From positions 1 to 64,000 of the forward strand of contig CALXPT010000007.1 in NCBI GenBank assembly GCA_944390355.1: a DNA stretch of 64,000 nucleotides, read 5' to 3'. Origin of the DNA: an uncultured Alphaproteobacteria bacterium. GTDB taxonomy: Bacteria; Pseudomonadota; Alphaproteobacteria; RF32; CAG-239. Position 1 is the first letter of the stretch. Each line of letters begins with the position of its first letter. Made by a program: the position numbers and the translations under genes. Below the pieces are notes generated by a model that did no database searches, was not told where the DNA came from, and saw nothing but the letters and a program-made list of their open reading frames with translations. This document shows, in pieces, positions 1 through 9,374 of this stretch.

Positions 1-945
1 TGGCGGGTAAAAGGCGGTGCCCACCCCGATCCATATATTGTGCTTGTATCTGAAATTATGCTTCAGCAAACAACCGTCAAAACCGTCATTCCCTATTTTG
101 AAAAGTTCATACAGAGATTTCCGAATGTTGAGAGCTTGGCGCAAGCAGAGCTTGAAGAAGTTTATCGCTATTGGCAGGGATTAGGATATTACACACGGGC
201 AAAATCACTGCACCAAACGGCACAGATTATTACGGAAAAATACAACGGCAAATTTCCATCAAACAAAGAGGAGATAAAGAAACTCAAAGGACTGGGGGCT
301 TACACGGTTGCAAGCTTTTTAGCCTTGGCATTTAACCAACCCGAAACCGCCATAGACGGCAACGTCACCCGCATCATCTGCCGCTTGTATCACTTAACAT
401 CGCCGGTTGACAGCATAAAAAAAGAGATAGAAGCAAGAGCCGCACGGCTCACCAGCCAAAAGGACGCGGCAGATTACACTTCGGCGATTATGGACTTGGG
501 CGCAACCATCTGCACCAAACAAAAACCCAACTGCCTGCTTTGCCCATGGAGCAAGGCCTGCCAGTCCAAAGGCCGAGCCGATGTTGAACAAATCCCCGTT
601 AAGAACAAGATTGAAAAGAAACAAAAGCAAGGCGCGGTTTATTTAATATATAATCAAAAAGGCGAAATTTTCATCACCAAGCGGAGCAAAGGTCTTTTGT
701 CGGGATTATACGAATTTCCATGGACGGATAACATTTTTCATCCCCTGTTGGCCCGAAGTCAAAACACTCAAAAAAGCGTCAACCACATTTTCACGCATAT
801 AAACTTGACCTTGCAAATACATAAGGCACAAACCGACACCCCCAAGTTAGAAGGCCAGTTTGTGCCTATAAAAGAGCTCAGCGCTTACCCGATGTCCACT
901 TTGATGAAAAAGGTCATCAAAGCCGAATTAAAAAATTTTAATTAA
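1..945 (+). CDS. mutY: A/G-specific adenine glycosylase MutY, 5' end outside the window
   Basis: MutY removes adenine mispaired with 8-oxoguanine in base excision repair. The reading frame is open to base 1 and already encodes W-R at the edge, which fits the LPWR region near the family N-terminus, so the true start lies upstream; the GTG at 40 is only an internal codon. Visible features are SEIMLQQTTV, the helix-hairpin-helix region around LKGLGAYTVASF, the catalytic-Asp segment AIDGNVTRI, and a four-cysteine iron-sulfur cluster in C-x6-C-x2-C-x5-C spacing (CTKQKPNC, LLC, SKAC). The C-terminal third is the NUDIX-like 8-oxoG recognition domain. The stop overlaps the convergent tspO gene by 8 bp. 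Confidence 0.96.
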   Translation, partial: WRVKGGAHPDPYIVLVSEIMLQQTTVKTVIPYFEKFIQRFPNVESLAQAELEEVYRYWQGLGYYTRAKSLHQTAQIITEKYNGKFPSNKEEIKKLKGLGAYTVASFLALAFNQPETAIDGNVTRIICRLYHLTSPVDSIKKEIEARAARLTSQKDAADYTSAIMDLGATICTKQKPNCLLCPWSKACQSKGRADVEQIPVKNKIEKKQKQGAVYLIYNQKGEIFITKRSKGLLSGLYEFPWTDNIFHPLLARSQNTQKSVNHIFTHINLTLQIHKAQTDTPKLEGQFVPIKELSAYPMSTLMKKVIKAELKNFN

Positions 946-1327
946 GCTGCCACAAAGCAAAGTTCAAATATCCGGCAAAGCTCACCCACAACACATACGG
1001 CAGGTTGAGGAATACGGCTGTTTTTGAATAGCGATAAAATTCATACAACATCCACACAATGGCGCATAAGAGCAAAACCAAAACCACTAAAGCTCCGCCG
1101 ATGTTTTGCCCGACAAAAAATATCGGCGACCACATCAGGTTCAAAATAATCTGCACCAAAAACGCCGCAGCGATTCGTCCGGCTTGTCCTTTAGGGGCGG
1201 CCTTAATAGCCAAATACAAACCGATTCCCATCAAAATATAGAGTATCGGCCACACAATTCGAAACACCACATCCGGCGGTGTACCATAAGGTTTCAAAAG
1301 CAATTCATACCAATCCATATTCGGCAT
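938..1327 (-). CDS. tspO: TspO/MBR family membrane protein
   Basis: This is a tryptophan-rich sensory protein / translocator-protein homologue of the inner membrane; the family binds porphyrins and related ligands. It has 129 residues and about five hydrophobic helices. Family signatures include KPYGTPP near the start, VWPILYILMGIG, QIILNLMWSPIFF and the C-terminal YLNFALWQLN. It is slightly shorter than usual (about 150 aa) because the N-terminus is trimmed. The start at 1327 has a clear GGAGGAG ribosome-binding site 5 nt upstream. It runs convergently into mutY. Regulation is not evident. Confidence 0.9.
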   Translation of the reverse strand: MPNMDWYELLLKPYGTPPDVVFRIVWPILYILMGIGLYLAIKAAPKGQAGRIAAAFLVQIILNLMWSPIFFVGQNIGGALVVLVLLLCAIVWMLYEFYRYSKTAVFLNLPYVLWVSFAGYLNFALWQLN

Positions 1328-1507
1328 ACTTTCTCCTCCATAAATAGCCCATAAACAAATATAATCACAAACAAAAACAAATTAAATATCACAAAAAAAT
1401 TTTACATACCAAAAATGAAAAAAATATGCAAAATTACAAAGATAATTCTTGGAATTAAGCAAAAAACATATTATAATGAATTTATTAATAGAGAGGGAGG
1501 TCTTAGC

Positions 1508-1696
1508 ATGGTATTAACCAAAAACAGCCTGGAGAACCTCAAAGTTCAACACGCATATCTGGATGCGTCAATTCGCCACGAAGAAACGCTTATCTGGAAA
1601 AATTTAGTAAAGATAGAAGAACTCAAAAAACAAAAATTAAAACAAAAAGATGCTTTATTACGGCAGATGATTCAAAATTGTTCATCTCGCCTCTGA
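1508..1696 (+). CDS. YdcH-like DUF465 small protein
   Basis: This 62-residue basic helical protein resembles the DUF465/YdcH family: LKVQHAYLDASIRHEE, then a lysine-rich helix ending KQKLKQKDALLRQM. The family forms small coiled-coil proteins of unknown biochemical role and is common in Proteobacteria. An upstream in-frame ATG at 1415 exists, but the start at 1508 is preferred: a GAGAGGGAGG ribosome-binding site sits just before it, and the family homology begins there. It stands alone between tspO and a terminator-like hairpin. Confidence 0.75.
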   Translation: MVLTKNSLENLKVQHAYLDASIRHEETLIWKNLVKIEELKKQKLKQKDALLRQMIQNCSSRL

Positions 1697-1718
1697 TAGG
1701 GTATCCGCATTTTCTTTC

Positions 1719-1752
1719 TCCAAGCCTCAGTCAAAAAACTGGGGCTTTTATG
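1719..1752 (+). terminator. Rho-independent terminator after the YdcH-like gene
   Basis: The hairpin AGCCTCAG / CTGGGGCT (one G-T pair) is followed by a T-rich stretch, 25 bp after the stop codon. Confidence 0.7.
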
Positions 1753-1810
1753 TTGCAAAATAGCCTAAAAAGATTATGATAAAAGAAAAGACAAATCATG
1801 GGAGAACAAT

Positions 1811-2167
1811 ATGAAACTGATGTTTGCGGTTATAACACTCTTCTCATTGGGTACTTTTGCCTCGGCACAAGCCGACGTCCGTTTTATTGTAGGAAAAGGC
1901 CAAAGCTACAACGGAGAAAGAACTCTAAATGTCAATTTCAACCAAACCTCAGGCGGTAGCTGCGAAGAATTGGGTTATATCTACACCGAATGTGAGGAAG
2001 GCTACTTTTTGGCCACCCCATGTCCGGACAATCCGCTTTTTTATTTAGAATGCTGCCCCGAGGAATATAACACTACAAGAGAAGATTGCTTAGCCGAACA
2101 AAAAACCCCAAGCAACTACAGCTGCGGGGGTTATTATGCATGCTATGGAGAAGACAGCGATTTATAA
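1811..2167 (+). CDS. Secreted cysteine-rich small protein, function unknown
   Basis: This 118-residue protein is not recognised. A clear Sec signal peptide spans residues 1-21, with a hydrophobic core and a cleavage site after ASA/AQA. The mature part contains eight cysteines, including one Cys-Cys pair and several Gly/Tyr-rich segments near the C-terminus, which suggests a disulfide-stabilised periplasmic or extracellular protein. A GGAGAAC ribosome-binding site precedes the ATG. It converges on galU with a 6-bp overlap of the 3' ends. No catalytic motif is visible. Confidence 0.65.
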   Translation: MKLMFAVITLFSLGTFASAQADVRFIVGKGQSYNGERTLNVNFNQTSGGSCEELGYIYTECEEGYFLATPCPDNPLFYLECCPEEYNTTREDCLAEQKTPSNYSCGGYYACYGEDSDL

Positions 2168-3055
2168 AACCATACTGTCAAGCAATTGCCGTGTATAAAC
2201 GCGCAAGCTCTCATCTTGCATAAGTGAATAGCGGATATTTGACTTTTCCAGTTCATATTTCGTGCCGCAATCAAAACGCACTGCATCACAAAGGACACCG
2301 TGTAAAGGGATACCTCGTTTAGCGGCCAAATCAATCGCATCGCTTAAATTAACCTCACCACCGACACCGGTACGTACTTCGGTTAAAATATCAAGCAAAA
2401 CATTCGGCAACAAATAAGGCCCCATACTGGCAAAATTAGAAGGCACATTTTCCAAAGCCGGTTTTTCAATCAACCCTTGAGCTTTAACGATACGCCCATC
2501 TTGAACGGCACCGACCAAAGCCCCGTAACGCACCATGTCCTCGCGCCGACATTCCATAATATTCTCGACGACGCCGCCGGTTTGTTGATAAACCTGAGCC
2601 AGCTGAGCCAAAACATTGGGCATACCATGCAAACTCAAATAAACATCATCGGGCCACATAACAATAAAATCACGTTTACCGATAATATCCTTAGCCATCA
2701 AAATAGCATGACCATTACCCTTAGGAGCATCTTGTTTTACAAAAGAAAACTTCATATTTTCGGGAACAATATCATGTAAAACTTTAAGCAAATCGTTTTT
2801 ACCATGCTCTTTTAAATAATGTTCCAAGATTTCGTTTGGAGCAAAATAACGCTCAAACAGCTCTTTACCGACCTCATCACTGTAAACAAAAACAATCTCT
2901 TTAACCCCGATTTCACGACAGGCATCCACGGCATACTGAATAATCGGCACACCGTGGAGAGTTAAAAAACCTTTGTGAATAACCTTTGTCGCAGGCAAAT
3001 TCCGTGTTGACAATCCGGCGACCGGCAACACACAAACTTCAGGAACCAAAAACAT
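2162..3055 (-). CDS. galU: UTP-glucose-1-phosphate uridylyltransferase-like nucleotidyltransferase
   Basis: The family makes UDP-glucose from UTP and glucose-1-phosphate for surface polysaccharide synthesis in the cytoplasm. The 297-residue length matches GalU. Recognisable parts are the N-terminal nucleotide loop GLSTRNLPATK (usual form GxGTRxLPxTK), the lysine in VIHKGFL, the acceptor segment PKGNGHAI, the metal-site region VMWPDDVY, LIEKP and the late RFDCGTKYELEKSN motif. The loop Gly to Ser change and the altered segment after VIHK make it a divergent member, so another sugar-phosphate nucleotidyltransferase is possible. Confidence 0.82.
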   Translation of the reverse strand: MFLVPEVCVLPVAGLSTRNLPATKVIHKGFLTLHGVPIIQYAVDACREIGVKEIVFVYSDEVGKELFERYFAPNEILEHYLKEHGKNDLLKVLHDIVPENMKFSFVKQDAPKGNGHAILMAKDIIGKRDFIVMWPDDVYLSLHGMPNVLAQLAQVYQQTGGVVENIMECRREDMVRYGALVGAVQDGRIVKAQGLIEKPALENVPSNFASMGPYLLPNVLLDILTEVRTGVGGEVNLSDAIDLAAKRGIPLHGVLCDAVRFDCGTKYELEKSNIRYSLMQDESLRVYTRQLLDSMVL

Positions 3056-3140
3056 CTCTCAACTCCTTAAATAGGCATTTATATTATATAATATATGCGC
3101 TCAAATTAAAGAGACAAGAGGAACAAAATTCAATCCCCAA

Positions 3141-6100
3141 CTAATCCTGAGAGATAGTCCCGCTCAAAGAAATATTATCACGACCGATTTCAGACAAAAG
3201 TCCGCTTTTTTCGCGTTGAGGAATATTTGAATTAGGAGCATCATCACGAGTAACCTTATTTTTTTGAGAAAAATCAAGTACTTTGACACGAGCATTTCGA
3301 ATATCATCCTCGGTTTTTTCAATCTGCGCAATATCTGGGACAATAGTTTTAACTTGCCCCGTAGCGTCAACTCCGATAGTACCTGTACCTTCTTTAACTT
3401 TGCGCTTTCTTTCCAAGGCTAATTGACGTTTAGCTTCAACAACCTCTTCTTGACGCACCAAATTTTCAGCCAAATCCAAAATCTGCTTAGTCAAAACATC
3501 AACCTGTTGTTGTTTATCCGCTAAAAACGAACCATGGTCTTTAAGCTGAGCAATAATCTGGTTAACTTCGGACATATTCTGAGAAGCTTTGGCCTGATTA
3601 TAAGCTTCAAGCATTGTGCTCTGAGCTTGTTCAATATCTTGGTTAATTTGATACATCTGAGACTTCAAACTTTTAATCTGCCCGTCATCATCCAAAATCA
3701 ACGAGCTTTTAGCCAACACCAACCTCGGAGTAAACTTGGCATAACTATCTTCAAAAACTTTTATTTTGGGAGAATAGAGTAGGAAAGCCTCTTGAATATT
3801 TTGCTGATATTTATCCAAACGCTCGCTAGCCTCTTGCTGTTCAAAATCTTTAAGTTTCTGAGCAAGGCTCAAAACCAAAGGCTCTGCATTCTCGTTTATC
3901 TGAGTAATTTTTTGAATCATATCATCACTAATCTGAGGAGAAACACCAAACGCCAAGCCCTCATCCAATTTTCCCTCTAAATTTTTCAATTGAGAAACAA
4001 CTTGCTGAACTTGCTTTACAACATCTTGATTTTCCATATTTTTCAAAATATTTTCGGCATAGGGAAAGACTTGCTGAGATAAAACCCCTTTAAGCTTTTG
4101 AGAAGTCTCGACCTGAGCCGTCATACGCTGTTTTAAATCCGCGGCAATTTTCTCTTCACGAGCCTTTTTCTCGGCTTCCAACTGAGCCTGTTTCTCCTCA
4201 AAAAAATCCGTAACGGCAGAAACATCAACACTCAACGCCGGATTCTCCATACCACCGCTAAAAGCATAACCAATGGGCCAAAGAGATTTATTTTTCCAAG
4301 CAACGCCAAAGTCAAACTTAGCCTCCCAGTTAATAATATTTCCGCTGGCCGAGAATTTAACATCCCCCTCTTTTCCGGCAAACAAACAATCTTTAAGTTC
4401 AAAAGCCCCTTGCTGAATATCAAGCTTACCGGCTAAATTATCAAAAGAAGAGCTTCCTTTTTGCAAATTTACCGAAACAAATTCCTGCACACCGCCAGCA
4501 TTTTGAATAGTAGCAAGTTCTTTGCCGATAGCCGAAAAATTCCACCCGTAAACACCGACATCTTTCACATCAAAATCGGCATGAGCAACCAAATTTGCGG
4601 CAAATTCCTTAAGCGAAACCAAAGGCCCCGAAAAATTTACTTTTGCAGAGAGCCCCCCTTTATCGATTCCATACTTTTTGCCGCCGAAACTATCCCTTTG
4701 TAACCGCACATTCTGGGTCTCAAGATTTCCCTTAATTTGAGGAGAAACGCTGTTATCCAAAGCCCCGTTAAATTTTATGCTGCCTTCTTGGTATGAGGCA
4801 TCAAAATTATCAACCTTAACACTTGAATTGAGTACCGAAAATTTTGTGCTTAAGTTGCTAAATTTCAAATTCTGATAAATAAGTTCGCCTATCTTAAGGT
4901 TAGCCGCAACATCAGCTTTGTTTAAGAATGAAAAATCAAACTTTTCGGCACTCAAAATCGGTTTCTGCAAAAAAGCAAAACCTTGAGATTGATTAACAAA
5001 ACTTTGCTGACCGTTCAGCTTAACATCCGGCAAGAATTTTTCAACCTCCAACCGATTAACCTCCCCGACAACATCCAAATTCAAACGCCCGCTTGTCTTA
5101 TCAAAATCAAGCTTACCCTTAAAGACATTAGCGCCCACTTGAGCCGTCATATCACTAAAACTGCATTTATCAACATTTCCTTTAACACTCGCTTTCACAT
5201 CCAATTGCCCCAACGCAAACGCTCTCGGCGTATAAGGAATATTGAGAATATTGAGAGCCTTAACAAAATCGGGAGCTTTAACATCGACCACTCCGTCCCA
5301 ATTTACCGGACGCGTAGCGATATCAATATTTCCGTCATAATTAAGAGCATATTTTTCAAACATACTCTGAGATTTGACAACCAACAAATCATCTTGCCAA
5401 GTCAAAACACCTTTAGAAGAAACTTGCTTAATATCCTTAAAATTAACATTAGGTTTTTGGATTTTCAGCTTATCAAGAAAATCCCCGAAATCTTTAGCCG
5501 CAATATCATATTGCAACACATTGATTTTCGGCTGTTTATCAAATTCGGACAAACTGCCTTGGAGCAAGATTGACGCCCCTGCCAGATTATCAAGTTTCAA
5601 ATCAACAACATCGACCTGCCCGCCTTTTGCCAGAATTTGCGTATCCAGATTCTCAAAAGAAACACCTTGCCAAATACCCAATCCCAGTTTCATGGTTAAA
5701 TCAAAATTAGCTTGAGACAAAAAAGACAACTGACTTAAAACATATCTGACGCGTTCATCAAAAGGCTTTGCCAATTCCGCCTCGGGAATTGCCGAAATAT
5801 AATTATCAAAGTTAATTGAATCGGCATCAACATTTGCCTTGATTTCAAAATTTTTACCAAGCCCCAACTCCATACGACCATTAAGCTTGGAGTTATCCAA
5901 AGTTAAAGCAAAAGAAGGAATTTTCAGAGATTGGGTATTACCGTCGAACCCGAAATTTCCGACGGCTTTCTGATAAGTAGCAGACACCGCTTGTTTTAAA
6001 GGACTTCCGACCAACCAAGCATAAAGTTTTGAAAATTCGGAAGTTTCAAAATTTGCATTTCCCTTATAGACCAACAAATTTTTATCAACGCCCAAATTTC

Positions 6101-7313
6101 CATTCACAGAAAATTTAGCATCGCTGAGAGCGCTACATCGAAGAGTTCGAACCAAAATTTGATTATTAACGACATCAAAACTCAATTCAAAATCGCGAAT
6201 ATTTTCACCCTTGTAAACAGTTTTAACGGCGCGAACATCACCAATCAAATCAAATTTCAAATCAAGAGGCTGATACTTTTTGTCAGCATAACCGCTGAGC
6301 AAATTTTTCACATATTGAGCCGGCACATCCAAATCCAAATCGGTCATATCAAAAGCCATTTCGATTTTCGGATGATACGCCCCCTGAGTCGGAAGAGGAA
6401 TCAACATATTACCTGCACCGACGGTTTTACCGTATTTCAGAGCCACGCTGGTTAAATCAATTTTTTTGGTATCGGTATTAATAGCCGCCGTTAAAGCCAG
6501 TTTTTGATTATAAGCCGGATTAACATTTTTAATATCCAACATCTCAGCCAAAAAATCGGCCGGTTGCTCAGATTCGAAAGCCACACTGCCCAATACCTTG
6601 CTATCACGAAAATACACGGTACCATCATAGCGAATAAAAGATTTTGTGGTCGGATAATTTATGGCCAAGTTAATGGAAGTGGAAATATTCTCCCCCAACT
6701 GCCCGAGAGAAATGGCAAATCCTTCGGGATTTTCACCTTTAGTATAGCTTCCTTCAATACGATACGGCCCGAAAACACTTTCGGCAATAATTTCGGCATT
6801 AAGGTTAGCAAGCTCGGTATCGAGCTTCATTTTGGGATAGATAAGTCTCAACTTGGCACTTTCAAGCGTAACGCTATCCAAACTGATATTCATGTTTTTA
6901 ATTTCATCTTCCTGACTTTGCTTAAAATCGGATTGCCAGTTAATCCGTCCGTCATCTGCAACTTCAAACACGATTTCGGGTTCTTGAAACGAAACGCGGC
7001 TCACATCAAAGTCACCGCCGAACAAAGAAGAGAACGTAACTTTGGCGGTCATTTTTTTGACGACGGCCAAAGGCTTTTGAGCATAATCGCCGGAAGGATT
7101 ATAGATTTTAACCTCTTGAGCGTTAATTGTCGGAGACGGCCATAAAGAAACCGAAATTGGGCCGGAAAAATCAACATTTTTACCGGTTAAATTTTTAACG
7201 GATTCGGCAATTCTCCCCTTATGCTGATTCCAGTCCAGCAAAGAAATATACGTTCCCAAACCGACAATAATGAGAAACAAAACGCCCGCCGCGATAAGTA
7301 CCAACTTTTTCAA
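3141..7313 (-). CDS. AsmA-family protein with C-terminal coiled coil
   Basis: This large (1390 aa) envelope protein begins with a single N-terminal membrane anchor (about residues 4-27), followed by the AsmA-type start (DWNQHKGRIAESVKNLTGK, then SLWPSPTINAQEV). A long stretch of repeated beta-rich segments follows, as expected for the repeating-beta-groove family that bridges the envelope and is implicated in lipid transport and outer-membrane assembly. From roughly residue 1050 the protein switches to long charged helices (LEAEKKAREEKIAADLKQ and onward) predicted to form a coiled coil, an unusual extension. It is transcribed divergently from the nucleoside operon. Confidence 0.85.
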   Translation of the reverse strand: MKKLVLIAAGVLFLIIVGLGTYISLLDWNQHKGRIAESVKNLTGKNVDFSGPISVSLWPSPTINAQEVKIYNPSGDYAQKPLAVVKKMTAKVTFSSLFGGDFDVSRVSFQEPEIVFEVADDGRINWQSDFKQSQEDEIKNMNISLDSVTLESAKLRLIYPKMKLDTELANLNAEIIAESVFGPYRIEGSYTKGENPEGFAISLGQLGENISTSINLAINYPTTKSFIRYDGTVYFRDSKVLGSVAFESEQPADFLAEMLDIKNVNPAYNQKLALTAAINTDTKKIDLTSVALKYGKTVGAGNMLIPLPTQGAYHPKIEMAFDMTDLDLDVPAQYVKNLLSGYADKKYQPLDLKFDLIGDVRAVKTVYKGENIRDFELSFDVVNNQILVRTLRCSALSDAKFSVNGNLGVDKNLLVYKGNANFETSEFSKLYAWLVGSPLKQAVSATYQKAVGNFGFDGNTQSLKIPSFALTLDNSKLNGRMELGLGKNFEIKANVDADSINFDNYISAIPEAELAKPFDERVRYVLSQLSFLSQANFDLTMKLGLGIWQGVSFENLDTQILAKGGQVDVVDLKLDNLAGASILLQGSLSEFDKQPKINVLQYDIAAKDFGDFLDKLKIQKPNVNFKDIKQVSSKGVLTWQDDLLVVKSQSMFEKYALNYDGNIDIATRPVNWDGVVDVKAPDFVKALNILNIPYTPRAFALGQLDVKASVKGNVDKCSFSDMTAQVGANVFKGKLDFDKTSGRLNLDVVGEVNRLEVEKFLPDVKLNGQQSFVNQSQGFAFLQKPILSAEKFDFSFLNKADVAANLKIGELIYQNLKFSNLSTKFSVLNSSVKVDNFDASYQEGSIKFNGALDNSVSPQIKGNLETQNVRLQRDSFGGKKYGIDKGGLSAKVNFSGPLVSLKEFAANLVAHADFDVKDVGVYGWNFSAIGKELATIQNAGGVQEFVSVNLQKGSSSFDNLAGKLDIQQGAFELKDCLFAGKEGDVKFSASGNIINWEAKFDFGVAWKNKSLWPIGYAFSGGMENPALSVDVSAVTDFFEEKQAQLEAEKKAREEKIAADLKQRMTAQVETSQKLKGVLSQQVFPYAENILKNMENQDVVKQVQQVVSQLKNLEGKLDEGLAFGVSPQISDDMIQKITQINENAEPLVLSLAQKLKDFEQQEASERLDKYQQNIQEAFLLYSPKIKVFEDSYAKFTPRLVLAKSSLILDDDGQIKSLKSQMYQINQDIEQAQSTMLEAYNQAKASQNMSEVNQIIAQLKDHGSFLADKQQQVDVLTKQILDLAENLVRQEEVVEAKRQLALERKRKVKEGTGTIGVDATGQVKTIVPDIAQIEKTEDDIRNARVKVLDFSQKNKVTRDDAPNSNIPQREKSGLLSEIGRDNISLSGTISQD

Positions 7314-7351
7314 AGTTATTCTCCTCTTTATCCGAATGCATGAAATATTCT

Positions 7352-7379
7352 TTGCTAAAAGATAAAAATATCATATACT
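7352..7379 (+). promoter_or_regulatory. Candidate sigma-70 promoter of the nucleoside-salvage operon
   Basis: TTGCTA (7352-7357) and TATACT (7374-7379) are separated by 16 bp, about 38 bp before the cdd start. The match is by eye only. No operator palindrome was recognised. Confidence 0.4.
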
Positions 7380-7416
7380 CGAAAGCATAAAGATTCAATT
7401 AACAAGGAATTATTAA

Positions 7417-7821
7417 ATGAGAGATAAAATAGCCGAGCTGTTAGCCGCCGCAAAGCAGGCTCACGGGAGAGCATACGCGCCCTACTCAGGGTTCAAAGTC
7501 GGAGCCGCCGTTCTGGGAGATGATGATAAAATCTACATGGGCTGCAATACGGAAAACATATCATATCCTTGCGGTTCATGTGCGGAACAAAATGCCGTTG
7601 GCGCATTTGTATGCGGCGGCGGACATAAGATTAAAGCCGTTTTAGTAATGGCCGACAGTATAAAGACCATTAGCCCGTGCGGAGCTTGCCTGCAACGAAT
7701 AAACGAATTCGCCGACAAAGAAACCACCATCTATCTGGCGGATTTAGAAAAGATTCGCCAAACATACAGCTTACGAGAGTTATTACCGAATGCTTTTAAC
7801 GATTTGGAGATTAATAAATGA
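7417..7821 (+). CDS. cdd: Cytidine deaminase
   Basis: It hydrolytically deaminates cytidine and deoxycytidine to uridine and deoxyuridine. At 134 residues it is the short, tetrameric type. The zinc and catalytic site is visible as CGSCAEQNAV (Cys-Ala-Glu) and SPCGACLQ; the substrate-binding segment GCNTENISYP is also present. It is the first gene of the salvage operon and its stop overlaps the next start by 4 bp (ATGA). An AAGGAA site precedes the start. Confidence 0.95.
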   Translation: MRDKIAELLAAAKQAHGRAYAPYSGFKVGAAVLGDDDKIYMGCNTENISYPCGSCAEQNAVGAFVCGGGHKIKAVLVMADSIKTISPCGACLQRINEFADKETTIYLADLEKIRQTYSLRELLPNAFNDLEINK

Positions 7822-8630
7822 TAATTGAAGACACCGCCCGCCAAATTCAAAGCAAAATAGCCACATTCAAACCCAAAACTGCAATTATCTTAGGAAGCGG
7901 CTTGGGAGAATTTGCCAACGCATTAAGCGACGCCATTTCGATTCCCTATGCCGAAATAAAAGATTTTCCGCAGTCAAACGTCAAAGGCCACGCCGGCAAA
8001 TTTATCATCGGCAAATTGCACGGAAAAGACATTTTGTGTATGCAAGGGCGATTCCATTTGTATGAAGGACATGCACCGGCAAGAATTAACGAAATAATTT
8101 TGACCCTTAAGTTATTGGGCATAGAAAAATTGATAGTAACCAACGCCGCCGGTTCATTGCATCCCGAAATGCCTGCCGGTTCATTAATGTTGATAAAAGA
8201 CCACATATCGTTAAACACGCCCAACCCCTTAATCGGCCCCGATGACGAAAAATACGGTCCGCGTTTTCCGGACATGAGCAATGCCTATACCGCCGAGATT
8301 CGCGAACAAATAAAAGCACTCGCCGCCCAATTGGATATCAAACTTTATGAAGGAACATACTATTACTCCGTCGGCCCCTGTTTTGAAACCAAAGCCGAAA
8401 TCAAAATGCTTCAAATGCTCGGAGGAGATGCGGTTGGTTCTTCAACCGTGCCGGAAGTCATAGCCGCCGTTCATGCCGGACTTAAAGTTTTAGGTATCTC
8501 GGTCATAACGAATTTAGGCACGGGCTTACAAGCAACCCCGCCCTCCCACCAAGAAACATTAACCAATGCCGCCTTAGGAGGCGAAAAACTGACCCGACTA
8601 ATCTCGACCTACATTAAGGAGGCAGCCTGA
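7818..8630 (+). CDS. Purine nucleoside phosphorylase (PNP/MTAP family)
   Basis: It cleaves purine (deoxy)nucleosides with phosphate to the free base and (deoxy)ribose-1-phosphate. The 270-residue length and motifs match trimeric PNPs: ILGSGLGEFA near the N-terminus, the phosphate-site segment QGRFHLYEGH, VTNAAGSLHPEM, GPCFETKAEI, and GSSTVPEVIAA followed by SVITNLGTG. The usual Met after VG before STVPE is replaced by Ser. It is coupled by ATGA to cdd upstream and by a one-base overlap (TGATG) to deoC downstream. Confidence 0.93.
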   Translation: MIIEDTARQIQSKIATFKPKTAIILGSGLGEFANALSDAISIPYAEIKDFPQSNVKGHAGKFIIGKLHGKDILCMQGRFHLYEGHAPARINEIILTLKLLGIEKLIVTNAAGSLHPEMPAGSLMLIKDHISLNTPNPLIGPDDEKYGPRFPDMSNAYTAEIREQIKALAAQLDIKLYEGTYYYSVGPCFETKAEIKMLQMLGGDAVGSSTVPEVIAAVHAGLKVLGISVITNLGTGLQATPPSHQETLTNAALGGEKLTRLISTYIKEAA

Positions 8631-9370
8631 TGGATAATGTAACTGCGGCCAAAGAGCTTATATCCCTGTTAGACCTGACATCTCTGCACGAAAACGACAA
8701 TGAAACCACAATTGCCAAACTCTGTGAGAGAGCGCACACGCCTTACGGCGAAGTAGCGGCGGTCTGTGTCTATCCCAAGTTTGTAAACTTTGCCAAAAAG
8801 CAGTTAAAAGACAGTACGGTTAAAGTAGCAACGGTAATCAACTTCCCCTCAGGGGGCAGCAACTTCGACCTCATGGCTCAAGAACTGGCTTTTTCCCTGC
8901 ATGAAGGAGCCGACGAAATCGACGCCGTTCTGCCCTACAAAGACTTTATGTCCGGACACAATGATGTGATAAAAGATTTTTTTGCCACATTATATGCCCA
9001 AATCAACCCCAAAAAAATTCCTTTGAAAATCATTATAGAAAGCGGCGAACTTCAGCACGCCTCCACCATAGCCCGAGCCGCCGATTTATGTATAAAACAA
9101 GGAGCAAGTTTCATCAAAACCTCAACGGGCAAGAGCAAAATTTCCGCCACGCCGGAAGCCGCCAACATCATCTTGGAAACCATAGCCTCCGGCCGCAGGA
9201 ACATTGGTTTCAAAGCATCCGGCGGAATAAAAACCACGGAGGATGCCAAACAATATTTGCTTTTAGCAAGTTCAATAATGGGCGGCAAATGGATAACAAA
9301 AAAGAACCTGCGCATCGGTGCATCATCATTGCTTGATGAGCTAATTCAAACCATTGAAAGAGGATACTAA
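8630..9370 (+). CDS. deoC: Deoxyribose-phosphate aldolase
   Basis: It splits 2-deoxyribose-5-phosphate into glyceraldehyde-3-phosphate and acetaldehyde, the last step of deoxynucleoside breakdown. The 246 residues include LLDLTSL at the start, [10 protein letters not shown], the aldolase segment [10 protein letters not shown], the Schiff-base lysine region FIKTSTGK, and [10 protein letters not shown] with the second conserved lysine. An AAGGAGG site precedes the start. It lies between the purine phosphorylase and deoA in one operon. Confidence 0.96.
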   Translation: MDNVTAAKELISLLDLTSLHENDNETTIAKLCERAHTPYGEVAAVCVYPKFVNFAKKQLKDSTVKVATVINFPSGGSNFDLMAQELAFSLHEGADEIDAVLPYKDFMSGHNDVIKDFFATLYAQINPKKIPLKIIIESGELQHASTIARAADLCIKQGASFIKTSTGKSKISATPEAANIILETIASGRRNIGFKASGGIKTTEDAKQYLLLASSIMGGKWITKKNLRIGASSLLDELIQTIERGY

Positions 9371-9374
9371 CCCT

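Noticed and set aside
2477-2779. Frame opposite galU
   Set aside because: Shadow of the galU reading frame; no ribosome-binding site or protein pattern.
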